A stretch of 40,103 bases of DNA. It comes from an uncultured Bacteroides sp. Its GTDB lineage: Bacteria > Bacteroidota > Bacteroidia > Bacteroidales > Bacteroidaceae. Positions 17,868 to 28,274 of the stretch are shown here, piece by piece. The notes beneath the pieces were generated by a model. That model saw nothing but the letters and a program-made list of their open reading frames with translations. It was not told the origin of the DNA and searched no databases. Positions within the stretch are counted from its first letter, which is position 1. The number at the start of each line of letters is the position of its first letter. Location: NCBI GenBank assembly GCA_944322335.1, contig CALUOU010000014.1:1-40103 (forward strand), given 5' to 3'. Position numbers and translations under genes: made by a program.

Positions 17868-20477
17868 TTACCCTTTGACCACTCCTTTGATCCTGTTCAG
17901 CTTGTTCAGAGCCTCAAGGGGAGTCAGGTTGTCTATGTCAAGGTTGAGCAGCTCGTCGCGTATCTGGCAAAGCACAGGATCGTCCAGCTGGAAGAAGCTG
18001 AGCTGCATACCCTCCTGACGCGCGCCTTTGCCCGAAGGCTTGACGGCGCCCGTCTGCCTGTTTTCCCGCTCCAGCTGCTTCAGTATCTCATCGGCACGTT
18101 TCACGATGCTCTTCGGCATGCCCGCCATTCTGGCCACATGTATGCCAAACGAATGCTCGCTGCCTCCCCGCTCCAGCTTGCGCAGGAAAATCACCCGATT
18201 GTCCACTTCCTTCACAGCCACGTTGTAATTCCTGATGCGCGGAAACAGCTTCTCCATCTCGTTCAGCTCATGGTAATGGGTGGCAAACAGGGTGCGGGCC
18301 TTGGCGCGAGGATGCTCGTGGATGTATTCCACAATGGCCCAGGCGATGGATATGCCGTCGTAGGTGGACGTTCCCCTGCCCAGCTCGTCAAAGAGCACCA
18401 GGCTGCGGGAAGAGAGGTTGTTCAGGATGCTGGCGGCCTCGTTCATCTCTACCATGAAGGTGGACTCTCCCGCCGAAATGTTGTCGCTGGCTCCCACACG
18501 GGTAAACACCTTATCCACCAGCCCGATGTGCGCGCTCTCGGCGGGCACGAAAGACCCCACCTGCGCCAGCAGCACGATGAGAGCCACCTGCCGGAGAAGG
18601 GCAGACTTGCCCGCCATGTTCGGGCCGGTGATGATCATGATCTGTTGCGTGGCGCTGTCCAGAAAAACGTCATTGGCGACATAAGACTCGCCCACAGGCA
18701 ACTGACGCTCAATGACCGGATGGCGCCCCTGGCGGATGTCCAGCACATCGCTGTCGTCGATGACGGGACGGACGTAACGGTTCTCTCCTGCCACACAGGC
18801 AAAAGACAAAAGACAGTCCAGACGGGCAATGAGGCTTGCGTCCAGCTGGATGGAAGGGATGAACTCCACCAGCGACTGCACCAGGTCGTTGTAAAGCCGC
18901 GTCTCCAGCGACAGAATCTTGTCCTCCGCGCCTAATATCTTCTCTTCATATTCCTTCAGCTCCTGGGTGATGTAGCGTTCGGCATTGGCGAGGGTCTGCT
19001 TGCGCACCCACTGGGGCGGCACCTTGTCCTTGTGGGCATTGCGCACCTCTATATAATAGCCGAACACATTGTTATAGCCTATCTTCAGGCTGGGGATGCC
19101 GGTCTCTTCACTCTCGCGCTGCTGGATCTGGAGAAGGTAGCCCTTGCCGGAATAGGCTATGCGCCTCAGCTCGTCCAGCTCTGCATTGACCCCTTCGCGG
19201 ATAACGCCTCCCTTGCCCGCCAGCAGCGGAGGATCGTCAGCGATTTCCCGCCCGATGCGCTCGCGCGCTGACAGGCAGAGGCTGAGCTGCTCCCCGATGT
19301 GGTTCAGGCTGGCGTTGTCGGCTTCCTGACAGGCCGCTTTCATAGGCTCCACGGCCTGCAAGGCTACCTTCAGCGCCACCAGCTCGCGAGGCGACACGCG
19401 CGACACGGCCACCTTGGAAAGGATGCGCTCCAAATCGCCCATCCGGTGCAGCCGCTCTCCGATGAACTGCCGGAAATCGGGATTCCTCAAGCAATAGTCC
19501 ACCACGTCCAGCCGTTCGTTGACGGGCCGGACTTCCTTCAGGGGGAAAAGCAGCCAGCGCTTCAGCAGGCGCGCTCCCATGGGGGTGATGGTGCGGTCGA
19601 TAACGTCCAGCAGGCTGCTTCCGCCTTCGGCCATCGGAGCGGCCAGCTCCAGACTGCGCACCGTGAACTTGTCCAGGCGGACATATCTTTCTTCCTCGAT
19701 GCGCGAGAGAGAAGTGATGTGGCTGGTCTGCGTATGCTGGGTCATCAGAAGGTATTGCAGGATGGCGCCAGCCGCAATGACTCCGTAGCGCATGTGATCC
19801 ACACCGAAACCTTTCAGACTGCTCACCTCAAAATGGGTAAGCAGACGCTCGCGGGCGGTGGTTTCGGTAAACACCCAGTCGTCCAATTCATAGGTGAAAA
19901 ACTTATTGCCGAAGGCCGCTTCAAACATCGGACGCTTGCCCCGCTCAAACAAGATTTCCTTGGGGGCAAAGTTGTTCAGCAGCTTGTCAGCCTGGTCAGC
20001 CGACCCCTCCGCCACCAGAAACTCGCCGGTAGAGATGTCCAGAAAAGACAGGCCGCAGACCCCTTTCGCAAAATGGACAGCCGCCAGAAAGTTGTTTTCC
20101 CGGTTGTTCAGCACATTGTCATTAATGGAAACCCCCGGCGTCACCAGTTCTGTGATGCCCCGTTTCACGAGTTTCTTGGTCAGCTTGGGGTCTTCCAGCT
20201 GGTCACAGATAGCCACCCGCTTCCCCGCGCGGATCAGCTTAGGCAGATAAGTGTCCAAGGCATGATAGGGGAACCCGGCCATCTCGATCACCTTCCCTTT
20301 GCCGTTGGCGCGCTTTGTCAGGGTGATGCCCAGAATGGAGGAGGCTGTAACGGCATCTGTGGAATAGGTCTCATAAAAATCGCCACAACGAAACAGCATG
20401 AGCGCGTCAGGATACTTGGCTTTCAGGTCAAGAAACTGTTTCATCATGGGGGTAAGCGCTATATCTTCGTTTGCCAT
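17868..20477 (-). CDS. mutS: DNA mismatch repair protein MutS
   Basis: An 869-residue MutS1. The N-terminal mismatch-binding segment reads [14 protein letters not shown], including the conserved phenylalanine-x-glutamate that stacks on mispairs. The ATPase core has Walker [14 protein letters not shown], Walker [17 protein letters not shown] and the downstream [10 protein letters not shown]-terminal dimerisation tail follows. It recognises mismatches and recruits MutL. Full length with all motifs intact; transcribed alone from its own promoter. Confidence 0.98.
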   Translation of the reverse strand: MANEDIALTPMMKQFLDLKAKYPDALMLFRCGDFYETYSTDAVTASSILGITLTKRANGKGKVIEMAGFPYHALDTYLPKLIRAGKRVAICDQLEDPKLTKKLVKRGITELVTPGVSINDNVLNNRENNFLAAVHFAKGVCGLSFLDISTGEFLVAEGSADQADKLLNNFAPKEILFERGKRPMFEAAFGNKFFTYELDDWVFTETTARERLLTHFEVSSLKGFGVDHMRYGVIAAGAILQYLLMTQHTQTSHITSLSRIEEERYVRLDKFTVRSLELAAPMAEGGSSLLDVIDRTITPMGARLLKRWLLFPLKEVRPVNERLDVVDYCLRNPDFRQFIGERLHRMGDLERILSKVAVSRVSPRELVALKVALQAVEPMKAACQEADNASLNHIGEQLSLCLSARERIGREIADDPPLLAGKGGVIREGVNAELDELRRIAYSGKGYLLQIQQRESEETGIPSLKIGYNNVFGYYIEVRNAHKDKVPPQWVRKQTLANAERYITQELKEYEEKILGAEDKILSLETRLYNDLVQSLVEFIPSIQLDASLIARLDCLLSFACVAGENRYVRPVIDDSDVLDIRQGRHPVIERQLPVGESYVANDVFLDSATQQIMIITGPNMAGKSALLRQVALIVLLAQVGSFVPAESAHIGLVDKVFTRVGASDNISAGESTFMVEMNEAASILNNLSSRSLVLFDELGRGTSTYDGISIAWAIVEYIHEHPRAKARTLFATHYHELNEMEKLFPRIRNYNVAVKEVDNRVIFLRKLERGGSEHSFGIHVARMAGMPKSIVKRADEILKQLERENRQTGAVKPSGKGARQEGMQLSFFQLDDPVLCQIRDELLNLDIDNLTPLEALNKLNRIKGVVKG

Positions 20478-20512
20478 CAGATTGTTCTTATTTGAATGGT
20501 TTCATTGACTGG

Positions 20513-20543
20513 CAAAGATACGTCTTTTATGAATATGCGCAAA
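20513..20543 (-). promoter_or_regulatory. Bacteroides-type promoter of mutS
   Basis: On the minus strand, -33 TTTG (20540-20543) and -7 TATCTTTG (20513-20520) are 19 bp apart, 35 bp upstream of the mutS ATG. A textbook match. Confidence 0.75.
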
Positions 20544-20656
20544 ATGCCGCATCGCTTCTTTTTGCTCCGCATGCCTTTCCACTTCTCCCATGAAGTCCTA
20601 AAAAACAAGACGGCATACTAAAGTTTGTTACAGACATTGAACTTTATGCAATTTAT

Positions 20657-20688
20657 TTTGTAAACAGGTTTTTGTTGCAGTACATTTG
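20657..20688 (+). promoter_or_regulatory. Bacteroides-type promoter of the hemicellulose cassette
   Basis: -33 TTTG (20657-20660) and -7 TACATTTG (20681-20688) are 20 bp apart. The predicted start near 20695 lies about 480 nt upstream of the first glycosidase gene, so the cassette has an unusually long leader. Confidence 0.65.
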
Positions 20689-20718
20689 CAGCGGACATCG
20701 GTTTTGACTGATCAATTT

Positions 20719-20832
20719 ATGGGAAACGGGGGATCCCCCTTTCATATCAAGGAGCCATGGCTTCTGACTGAAAGAAAAAAGCATGAAAGAAAAAATATGA
20801 AAAAATACATGAAAGCCTCAAACAAGCATTAG
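20719..20832 (+). CDS. Possible 37-codon leader ORF
   Basis: An ATG at 20719, about 25 nt after the predicted transcription start, opens a 37-codon frame ending in TAG at 20830-20832. The C-terminal half is very basic (ERKKHERKNMKKYMKASNK). It includes a perfect 12-bp palindrome GGGGGATCCCCC at 20728-20739. No family was recognised. It could be a leader peptide, or the surviving 5' end of a deleted gene such as a transporter; it could also be chance. The sequence from 20833 to 21176 shows no gene. Confidence 0.3.
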   Translation: MGNGGSPFHIKEPWLLTERKKHERKNMKKYMKASNKH

Positions 20833-21176
20833 GAATTGGAGAAAAACAGCCGACAGATGTCGCGTATAGCCACTCATAAGGCAAACATCTTAAAAATGAT
20901 CACAATTAACGGAAAATCAAACGCGGATCTTTCAAAAACAGACGCTTCCCTTCCGACTCCGAACCGGAAAGGCGTGAGCCTCTGAAAACGGACGGCAAAA
21001 CACTTCTCCAATTCCTTTTTTTGTTAAAAAAACGACAGACTCATCTTGCGAACCAAGCCATTGTGCCAATTTTTGTTTAAAACGCCCTGCCGCTTTAAAC
21101 CTTCGCACCAGAATAAAATCTCTTATAAAATCAATCCTTCTTAAATACTTTAACCAAAACTAGCCCAAAAAACATT

Positions 21177-22187
21177 ATGAAACAAATGCTCATCGCGGCA
21201 GCAGCCTTCTGTCTGATCGGTTGCGCCGCCAACCAAAAGCAAGACACACTGCCGACCTTCCGGAACAGTGGAAACCCGCTCATCACAGACAAGTTCACAG
21301 CAGACCCCGCGCCCATGGTGCATGACGGAACGCTTTACCTCTACGTAGGGCACGACGAATACTACGAGGGTCAGGACACCGCATCAGGAGGAAGGGAATT
21401 CAACATCACAGAATGGCTGTGCTACTCCACCACCGACATGCAGACTTGGACAGACCACGGCTCTATCCTGAAGCCTACGGACTTCAGCTGGGCTGTGGGA
21501 GAAGCCTGGGCCTCACAAATGATGGAGAAAGACGGCAAGTTCTATTTCTTCACCACCGTGCAAGCCGGCGCTCCTTACACAGGCAAAGCCATCGGAGTGG
21601 CCGTCGGCGACAGCCCCACGGGACCCTTCAAGGACGCCATCGGAAAGCCGCTCGTGTGTGACACCATGACGGACAACGGCCCGCGCGGCTGGTGGAACGA
21701 CATCGACCCCACTGTCCTCACCGATGACGACGGACGCACATGGCTGTGCTGGGGAAACGGAACATGCTTCCTGGCACCGCTCAAGCCCAACCTGATTGAA
21801 CTGGACGGCGAAATACAAGTGGTCGACCTGCCCCGCTATGCAGAGGGACCCTGGCTGCACAAACACAACGGACTGTACTACCTGACCTACGCCGGATGGG
21901 GAGACGGAAGAGAAAACATCGCTTACGCCACAGCCGACAGCATCCAAGGACCGTGGACCTATCAAGGCGAACTGACAGGAATGGCAGAAAACAGCTTTAC
22001 CATCCATCCGGGAATCGCTGAGTTCAACGGAAACTGGTACCTGTTCTACCACAATGCCGCACTGACTTTAGACGGACATAAAGGGACCGTAGGGCGCAGA
22101 AGCGTATGCGTAGACAAACTGGAATATAACGCCGACGGCACCATGAAACAGGTGGAACAGACCAAAAAAGGAGTCAGCGCCGAATAG
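21177..22187 (+). CDS. Glycoside hydrolase family 43 lipoprotein
   Basis: A 336-residue protein with a type II signal peptide; the lipobox is LIGC with C16 as the lipidated residue. The residues after C16 (AANQKQD) are not acidic, so the surface-export signal of Bacteroides lipoproteins is absent and a periplasm-facing anchor is inferred. The five-blade propeller shows the three GH43 acids: D43 in TADPAPM (base), D177 in NDIDPTV (pKa modulator) and E223 in YAEGPW (acid). Likely activities are beta-xylosidase or alpha-L-arabinofuranosidase. It is the first gene of the cassette, 35 bp before the esterase gene. Confidence 0.92.
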   Translation: MKQMLIAAAAFCLIGCAANQKQDTLPTFRNSGNPLITDKFTADPAPMVHDGTLYLYVGHDEYYEGQDTASGGREFNITEWLCYSTTDMQTWTDHGSILKPTDFSWAVGEAWASQMMEKDGKFYFFTTVQAGAPYTGKAIGVAVGDSPTGPFKDAIGKPLVCDTMTDNGPRGWWNDIDPTVLTDDDGRTWLCWGNGTCFLAPLKPNLIELDGEIQVVDLPRYAEGPWLHKHNGLYYLTYAGWGDGRENIAYATADSIQGPWTYQGELTGMAENSFTIHPGIAEFNGNWYLFYHNAALTLDGHKGTVGRRSVCVDKLEYNADGTMKQVEQTKKGVSAE

Positions 22188-22197
22188 GTATCAGACA

Positions 22198-23368
<1,171 letters not shown>

Positions 23369-24697
23369 ATGAAATCCCGCTTGTTTATCGCCTGCCTTCT
23401 AGCGGCAACAGCAGCCGCACAGGCACAAAACCCCATCATCAGCGGCCAGTTCACAGCCGACCCGACCGCACGGGTGTTCGAGGGAAAAGTCTATCTGTAT
23501 CCCTCACACGACATACCCAGCCCCATCGAACGCCTGAAAGAATGGTTCTGCATGGCTGACTATCACGTGTTCTCATCAGACAATCTGACGGACTGGACCG
23601 ACCACGGCGTAGCGCTCTCACAGGAAGACGTGCCTTGGGGAGATCCGAACTCCTACTCCATGTGGGCGCCAGACTGTGTCTGCAAAGACGGAAACTATTA
23701 TTTCTTCTTCCCGGCAAGCCCGCAAGGAGGGAAGGGCTTCAACATCGGTGTAGCCACATCGGACAAGCCATACGGTCCTTTCAAGCCCCTCGACAAGCCC
23801 ATTGAAGGGGTGAACGGCATAGACCCTTGCGTGCTGCTCGACAAAGACGGCCAAGGCTATCTGTACTGGTCGGGACGCGGCCTGAACGTAGCCCGACTGA
23901 AAGACAACCTGACAGAACTGGCCTCAGCCCCCCAGCCCATCGCCAACCTGCCCGAAGGATTCAAGGAAGGCCCCTTTGCCTTTGAAAGAAACGGAAAATA
24001 CTACCTGACCTTCCCATGGGTGCAGGACAAGACGGAAACCTTGGCCTATGCCATGAGCGACCACCCCATGGGGCCGTTTGACTTCAAAGGGATCATCATG
24101 AAACAGTCACCTACGGGATGCTGGACCAATCACCACTCTCTCGTGGAGTACAAAGGGCAATGGTACCTGTTCTACCATCACAACGACTATAGCCCTGAAT
24201 TTGACAAAAACCGCTCTGTGCGCATCGACTCGCTCTCGTTCCGGCCGGACGGGACCATCCGCGAGGTAATCCCTACCCTACGCGGTGTAGGCATCACTGA
24301 TGCCAGAAAGCCCATCCAGATAGACCGCTACAGCAGCATCAGTCCGGAAGGAGTGTCTATCGCATTCGTAAACCCGGCACGCAAATTCGACGGCTGGAAA
24401 GTGACGCTGCAAAGCCAAGGCGCTGAGGTGACCTACAACGGAGTGGACTTTGGCCAGACGGCTGTAAAGGCCGTCAAAGTGAAAGCCTGTTCGCCAGAAG
24501 GCGGAACCCTGAATATCTATGTCGGCAAGGAGAAAGTGGCCGAAGTGGAAGTCCCTGCGTCGGGCCAGACTTGGCAAACCCTGACCGCACCAGTAAAATT
24601 GAAACGGACCGGCATCGGCAACCTGCGCGTCACCCTCAAAAGAGGAAAGAAGGTGGAAATAGACTGGATGCGTTTTATCACCCCGTCACATCACTGA
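23369..24697 (+). CDS. Secreted GH43 glycosidase with C-terminal CBM6-like domain
   Basis: A 442-residue exported protein with a type I signal peptide ending near AQAQ. The GH43 acids are D31 in TADPTAR, D152 in GIDPCVLL and E200 in KEGPFAF. Residues from about 310 form a beta-sandwich typical of CBM6, ending in EIDWMRFI. Members of this architecture act as arabinofuranosidase, xylosidase or arabinoxylan arabinofuranohydrolase. It differs from the first GH43 in having no lipobox. Its last 20 bp overlap folK tail to tail; no terminator was seen. Confidence 0.9.
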   Translation: MKSRLFIACLLAATAAAQAQNPIISGQFTADPTARVFEGKVYLYPSHDIPSPIERLKEWFCMADYHVFSSDNLTDWTDHGVALSQEDVPWGDPNSYSMWAPDCVCKDGNYYFFFPASPQGGKGFNIGVATSDKPYGPFKPLDKPIEGVNGIDPCVLLDKDGQGYLYWSGRGLNVARLKDNLTELASAPQPIANLPEGFKEGPFAFERNGKYYLTFPWVQDKTETLAYAMSDHPMGPFDFKGIIMKQSPTGCWTNHHSLVEYKGQWYLFYHHNDYSPEFDKNRSVRIDSLSFRPDGTIREVIPTLRGVGITDARKPIQIDRYSSISPEGVSIAFVNPARKFDGWKVTLQSQGAEVTYNGVDFGQTAVKAVKVKACSPEGGTLNIYVGKEKVAEVEVPASGQTWQTLTAPVKLKRTGIGNLRVTLKRGKKVEIDWMRFITPSHH

Positions 24698-25148
24698 CCA
24701 TTCCCATCATCTCCCCGACGGTCTTGCCGGTCACCGGATGCACCACGTCTGAGGCGATCTCCGCCAAAGGCTGAAGCACGAAAAGACGGCGGCCCATCAG
24801 GGGATGAGGCAAGACAAGCCGGGGCGAACGCACCACCCAATCATCGTAAAGCAACAGGTCAATGTCGATCGGACGGTCCGCATATTGTCCGCCTGACGAC
24901 TTGACCCTGCGGCCCATCCCACGCTCAATGGCCTGCGTGGCATCCAACACTGCCCAAGGAGAAAGCGAAGTCTCCACCCCCACCGCAGCATTCAAAAACG
25001 GATGGCTGGAAACAAACCCCCACGGCTCGGTCACATAAAAGGCAGACAGGGAAGCCACCTTCCCTATCTGCCTTCCTATCTCACGGACAGCCGTGCGGAG
25101 CTGCTCCTCACGGTCGCCCAAATTAGTGCCCAATCCCAAATAAAGCAT
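24678..25148 (-). CDS. folK: 2-amino-4-hydroxy-6-hydroxymethyldihydropteridine diphosphokinase (HPPK)
   Basis: A 156-residue HPPK. The N-terminal LYLGLGTNLGDREEQL, TEPWGF and the signature DRPIDIDLLLYDD are all diagnostic, followed by PHPLMGRRLFVLQPLAEI. It transfers pyrophosphate from ATP to the pterin in folate synthesis. It is the last gene of the minus-strand run from the methyltransferase gene, 42 bp after queA. Its 3' end overlaps the convergent GH43 gene by 20 bp. Confidence 0.97.
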   Translation of the reverse strand: MLYLGLGTNLGDREEQLRTAVREIGRQIGKVASLSAFYVTEPWGFVSSHPFLNAAVGVETSLSPWAVLDATQAIERGMGRRVKSSGGQYADRPIDIDLLLYDDWVVRSPRLVLPHPLMGRRLFVLQPLAEIASDVVHPVTGKTVGEMMGMVSDVTG

Positions 25149-25190
25149 GGATTTCCCTGTATGCGGTTAACGGATCCTGAAGCGCCGGCG

Positions 25191-26249
25191 TCATTTGTCT
25201 GTTATCAGCATGGCATCGCCATACGTGCCGAAACGGTAATCCTCCTTCAGCGCCACATCATAGGCATGCATCACCTGCTCATAGCCGCCAAAAGCAGCGA
25301 CCAGCATCAGCAGCGTGGAAAGGGGCATGTGGAAGTTAGACACCATCGCATTGGCCACCGTGAAATCATAGGGCGGGAAGATGAACTTGTTCGTCCATCC
25401 TTCATAGTCCTTCAGATGTCCGTCGGTGCTGACCGCGCTTTCGATGGCGCGCATCACCGTGGTGCCCACCGCACACACCCGCCTGTTACAGTCTTTCGCC
25501 CGGTTGACGATGTCCACAGCCTCCTGCGTGACAAACACTTGCTCCGAATCGGTCTTATGCTTGGTGAGATCCTCCACGTCGATATCGCGGAAATTGCCCA
25601 ACCCGGCATGCAAGGTGATGAAGGCAAACTCGATCCCCTTGATCTCCATACGCTTCATCAGCTCGCGGCTAAAATGCAAGTTGGCGGTAGGCGCGGTGAC
25701 CGCACCCTCATGACGCGCGAAGATAGACTGGAACCTGTCCGCATCCTCCGGCTCCACAGGACGGTTGATGATGCTGTGGGGCAACGGTGTCTCGCCCAAT
25801 GCGTAGAGCGCCTTTTTAAACTCGTCATGCGGCCCGTCATAGAGGAAACGCAGCGTGCGTCCGCGCGAAGTGGTATTGTCGATCACTTCAGCCACCATCG
25901 AATCGTCATCTCCAAAATACAGCTTGTTGCCAATGCGGATTTTCCGTGCCGGATCCACCAGCACATCCCACAGCCGCTGCTCCTCATTCAATTCGCGCAG
26001 GAGAAACACCTCAATGCGCGCGCCGGTCTTCTCCTTGTTTCCATAAAGACGTGCGGGAAACACCTTTGTGTCGTTGAAGACAAACACGTCCTTGTCATCA
26101 AAATACTCCAGAATGTCCTTGAACATCCGATGTTCGATCTCTCCAGTCTTGCGGTGAAGCACCATCATGCGCGCTTCGTCCCTGTACTGTGGAGGATACA
26201 ATGCGATCTTCTCTTCCGGAAGCTTGAACTTAAATTGTGATAGTTTCAT
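25191..26249 (-). CDS. queA: S-adenosylmethionine:tRNA ribosyltransferase-isomerase
   Basis: A 352-residue QueA. Diagnostic segments are [69 protein letters not shown] and [20 protein letters not shown]. It transfers the ribosyl moiety of SAM to preQ1 in tRNA to form epoxyqueuosine. It lies between truB and folK, and its start codon is fed by the longest heptamer array in the window. Confidence 0.97.
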   Translation of the reverse strand: MKLSQFKFKLPEEKIALYPPQYRDEARMMVLHRKTGEIEHRMFKDILEYFDDKDVFVFNDTKVFPARLYGNKEKTGARIEVFLLRELNEEQRLWDVLVDPARKIRIGNKLYFGDDDSMVAEVIDNTTSRGRTLRFLYDGPHDEFKKALYALGETPLPHSIINRPVEPEDADRFQSIFARHEGAVTAPTANLHFSRELMKRMEIKGIEFAFITLHAGLGNFRDIDVEDLTKHKTDSEQVFVTQEAVDIVNRAKDCNRRVCAVGTTVMRAIESAVSTDGHLKDYEGWTNKFIFPPYDFTVANAMVSNFHMPLSTLLMLVAAFGGYEQVMHAYDVALKEDYRFGTYGDAMLITDK

Positions 26250-26253
26250 ATCA

Positions 26254-26302
26254 GTGGTTAGTGATTAGTGATCAGTGGTTAGTGATCAGTGGTTAATGAT
26301 TA
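26254..26302 (-). repeat. Heptamer leader array between truB and queA (seven units)
   Basis: On the minus strand seven consecutive 7-mers read TAATCAT, TAACCAC, TGATCAC, TAACCAC, TGATCAC, TAATCAC, TAACCAC, then TGAT and the queA ATG. The first units encode the last residues (INH) and TGA stop of truB. This is the most regular copy of the repeat. Confidence 0.92.
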
Positions 26303-26990
26303 TTTCCTGCCTGTCTATCCAGTCCTTGAAGTCCGACGGGTCCATGCAGTCCTCCACACGCACCGCCCCGACACGCGTACGCCTCAGGGCAGTCAGGTGC
26401 GCTCCGCTCTCCAGTGCCAGGCCGATGTCACGGGCCAGCGCACGGATGTATGTGCCTTTGCCGCATACCACACGGATCGTCATCTCTTCAGGCAGCCTGC
26501 AGTCCAGCAGTTCGATTTCCTCAATGACCAGCCGTTTGGGCTTCAGCTCCACGGCTTTCCCCTCGCGTGCCAGTTCGTATGCCCGCGTCCCGTCCACCAT
26601 GCAGGCCGAGAAAGCCGGCGGCACCTGGTCGATCTCTCCCACAAAGCGCGCCAGCGTGTCCTCCACCAGCCTGCGGGTGATGTGCCCGGTGGGGTAGTAT
26701 GCGTCCACTTCGTGCTCCAGGTCAAACGAAGGAGTCGTGGCGCCCAGCCGAAGCGTGGCCACATATTCCTTGGTATGCCCCTGGAACTCTTCTATGCGCT
26801 TGGTCGCCTTGCCTGTACAGACGATGATGACACCCGTGGCCAGCGGATCCAATGTGCCCGCGTGACCCACCTTCAGCTTCTTCACCCCCATACGGCGGCA
26901 GATGTGATAGCGCACATGCCCCACCACCTTGAACGATGTCCATCCCAGCGGTTTGTCGAAATACAACACTTCTCCTTCCTTGAAATCCAT
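26286..26990 (-). CDS. truB: tRNA pseudouridine-55 synthase TruB
   Basis: A 234-residue pseudouridine synthase. Motif II is GHAGTLDPLATGVIIV with the catalytic D48; KPLGWTSF and KGTYIRALARDIG are also conserved. It isomerises U55 in the T-loop of tRNAs. It is somewhat shorter than E. coli TruB and lacks the C-terminal PUA domain, as is usual in Bacteroidetes (from memory). It lies between uppP and queA. The 64-bp spacer from uppP holds a run of As on the sense strand and weak heptamer-like units. Confidence 0.96.
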   Translation of the reverse strand: MDFKEGEVLYFDKPLGWTSFKVVGHVRYHICRRMGVKKLKVGHAGTLDPLATGVIIVCTGKATKRIEEFQGHTKEYVATLRLGATTPSFDLEHEVDAYYPTGHITRRLVEDTLARFVGEIDQVPPAFSACMVDGTRAYELAREGKAVELKPKRLVIEEIELLDCRLPEEMTIRVVCGKGTYIRALARDIGLALESGAHLTALRRTRVGAVRVEDCMDPSDFKDWIDRQEIIINH

Positions 26991-27054
26991 CTTGTCAGCA
27001 GTCTGTGGTCAGTGACGTTTTTTTTTAATGACCGGTGATTGATTTTTACAGACA

Positions 27055-27906
27055 TCACATTTCCAGCGAATGTCCTGTCAGCAGCAGCACCAGAATGACG
27101 CCGCCCACGATGATGCGGTACCAGCCGAAAGCCTTGAACCCGTAGCGGGTCACAAAACCGATGAAGAACTTGATAGCCAGCATCGCCACCACAAACGCCA
27201 CCACGTTGCCAAGGATCAAAGCCTGCATGTTGCCGGCCAGCAGTTCCACTCCCCCTTCTGTCAGCAGCTTGTAGAGCTTATAGACCGTGGCCGCAAACAT
27301 GGTCGGCACAGCCAGGAAAAACGAGAATTCGGCCGCCGCCTTCCGGGTCAGCCGTTGCGCCATGCCGCCCACGATGGTAGCCATGGAGCGGGACACGCCC
27401 GGTATCATGGAAATGCACTGGAACAGGCCGATGATGAAGGCCCGCTTCTCCGTAAGCCGGGTCTCTTCGCTGCCGTTTCCAAACAGTCTGTCGCAAAACA
27501 GCATGAAAACGCCGCCCACAACCAGCATGACGGCCACCACTTCCACACTCTCCAGCATCCGGTCTATCAGGTCGCTGAACAAAAGCCCCAACACAGCCGC
27601 CGGTATGAAAGCCACCAGCAGTTTCCAATAGAAATCATACCGGTGCAGCAGCTTGCGCCATCCGGACGCCCCCTCAGGCGCCGGCGCGTCATTCAGGCGG
27701 AAGAAACGTTTCCAATACAATACCACTACCGACAGAATGGCTCCAAACTGTATGATAAAAGTGAAAGCCTTTACAAATTCCGTACTCTCCACGCCCAACA
27801 CATTCTGGGCAATAATCATGTGGCCGGTAGACGATACGGGCAGGAACTCTGTCAGTCCCTCCACGATGGCGATCCATACCGTCTGCCACGTTGTCAAATC
27901 ATTCAT
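27055..27906 (-). CDS. uppP: Undecaprenyl-diphosphatase (BacA/UppP)
   Basis: A 283-residue polytopic membrane protein. The two active-site segments are present: [15 protein letters not shown] at the N-terminus and [12 protein letters not shown] in the middle. About eight hydrophobic helices are visible. It dephosphorylates undecaprenyl diphosphate to recycle the lipid carrier of cell-wall and glycan synthesis and gives bacitracin resistance when overexpressed. It lies between the DUF3098 gene and truB on the minus strand. Confidence 0.97.
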   Translation of the reverse strand: MNDLTTWQTVWIAIVEGLTEFLPVSSTGHMIIAQNVLGVESTEFVKAFTFIIQFGAILSVVVLYWKRFFRLNDAPAPEGASGWRKLLHRYDFYWKLLVAFIPAAVLGLLFSDLIDRMLESVEVVAVMLVVGGVFMLFCDRLFGNGSEETRLTEKRAFIIGLFQCISMIPGVSRSMATIVGGMAQRLTRKAAAEFSFFLAVPTMFAATVYKLYKLLTEGGVELLAGNMQALILGNVVAFVVAMLAIKFFIGFVTRYGFKAFGWYRIIVGGVILVLLLTGHSLEM

Positions 27907-27934
27907 TTTAAGTTTTCAGATTTTAAGTTTTCAA
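27905..27934 (-). repeat. Two 15-nt tandem repeats at the uppP start codon
   Basis: On the minus strand TTGAAAACTTAAAAT and CTGAAAACTTAAAAT run head to tail, with the last base pair AT of the second copy forming part of the uppP ATG. A degenerate third copy may lie just upstream (GAAAAAACTTACG). Confidence 0.75.
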
Positions 27935-28000
27935 TTCCGTAAGTTTTTTCCCGGCGCCCGATGTCCGCATACACACAGGCCGACACCGCCCCCTCTTGGC

Positions 28001-28240
28001 TCAATCGCGGGCATTCGTGTCCGAAGGCTTTTTCACCACCCCGTAAATCATAAACAGGAATCCCAACAGGCACACCAGCGGCGCCACTTTCACACGTCTC
28101 ACACTGAAAATGTCCGGTTCATACATTTCCGGCGACGACGAAGGCCCCGCCATCAGCAGAAAGCCCGCAACCACCGCCGCCATGCCTGCGGCAATCAAGA
28201 TAAAATTCATTCGGCCAAAAGCCAGTTTCCGTTTGTCCAT
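28001..28240 (-). CDS. DUF3098 family membrane protein
   Basis: A 79-residue protein with two hydrophobic helices (FILIAAGMAAVVAGFLLM and VAPLVCLLGFLFMIYGVV) joined by a short loop containing EPDIFSVRRVKVAP. This arrangement and the position between ftsX and uppP fit DUF3098, a small Bacteroidetes family of unknown function. Conservation beside ftsX suggests an envelope role (inference). Confidence 0.85.
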   Translation of the reverse strand: MDKRKLAFGRMNFILIAAGMAAVVAGFLLMAGPSSSPEMYEPDIFSVRRVKVAPLVCLLGFLFMIYGVVKKPSDTNARD

Positions 28241-28274
28241 ACATTCATGTTTTTTTTTAAATTATCCAAATTCT

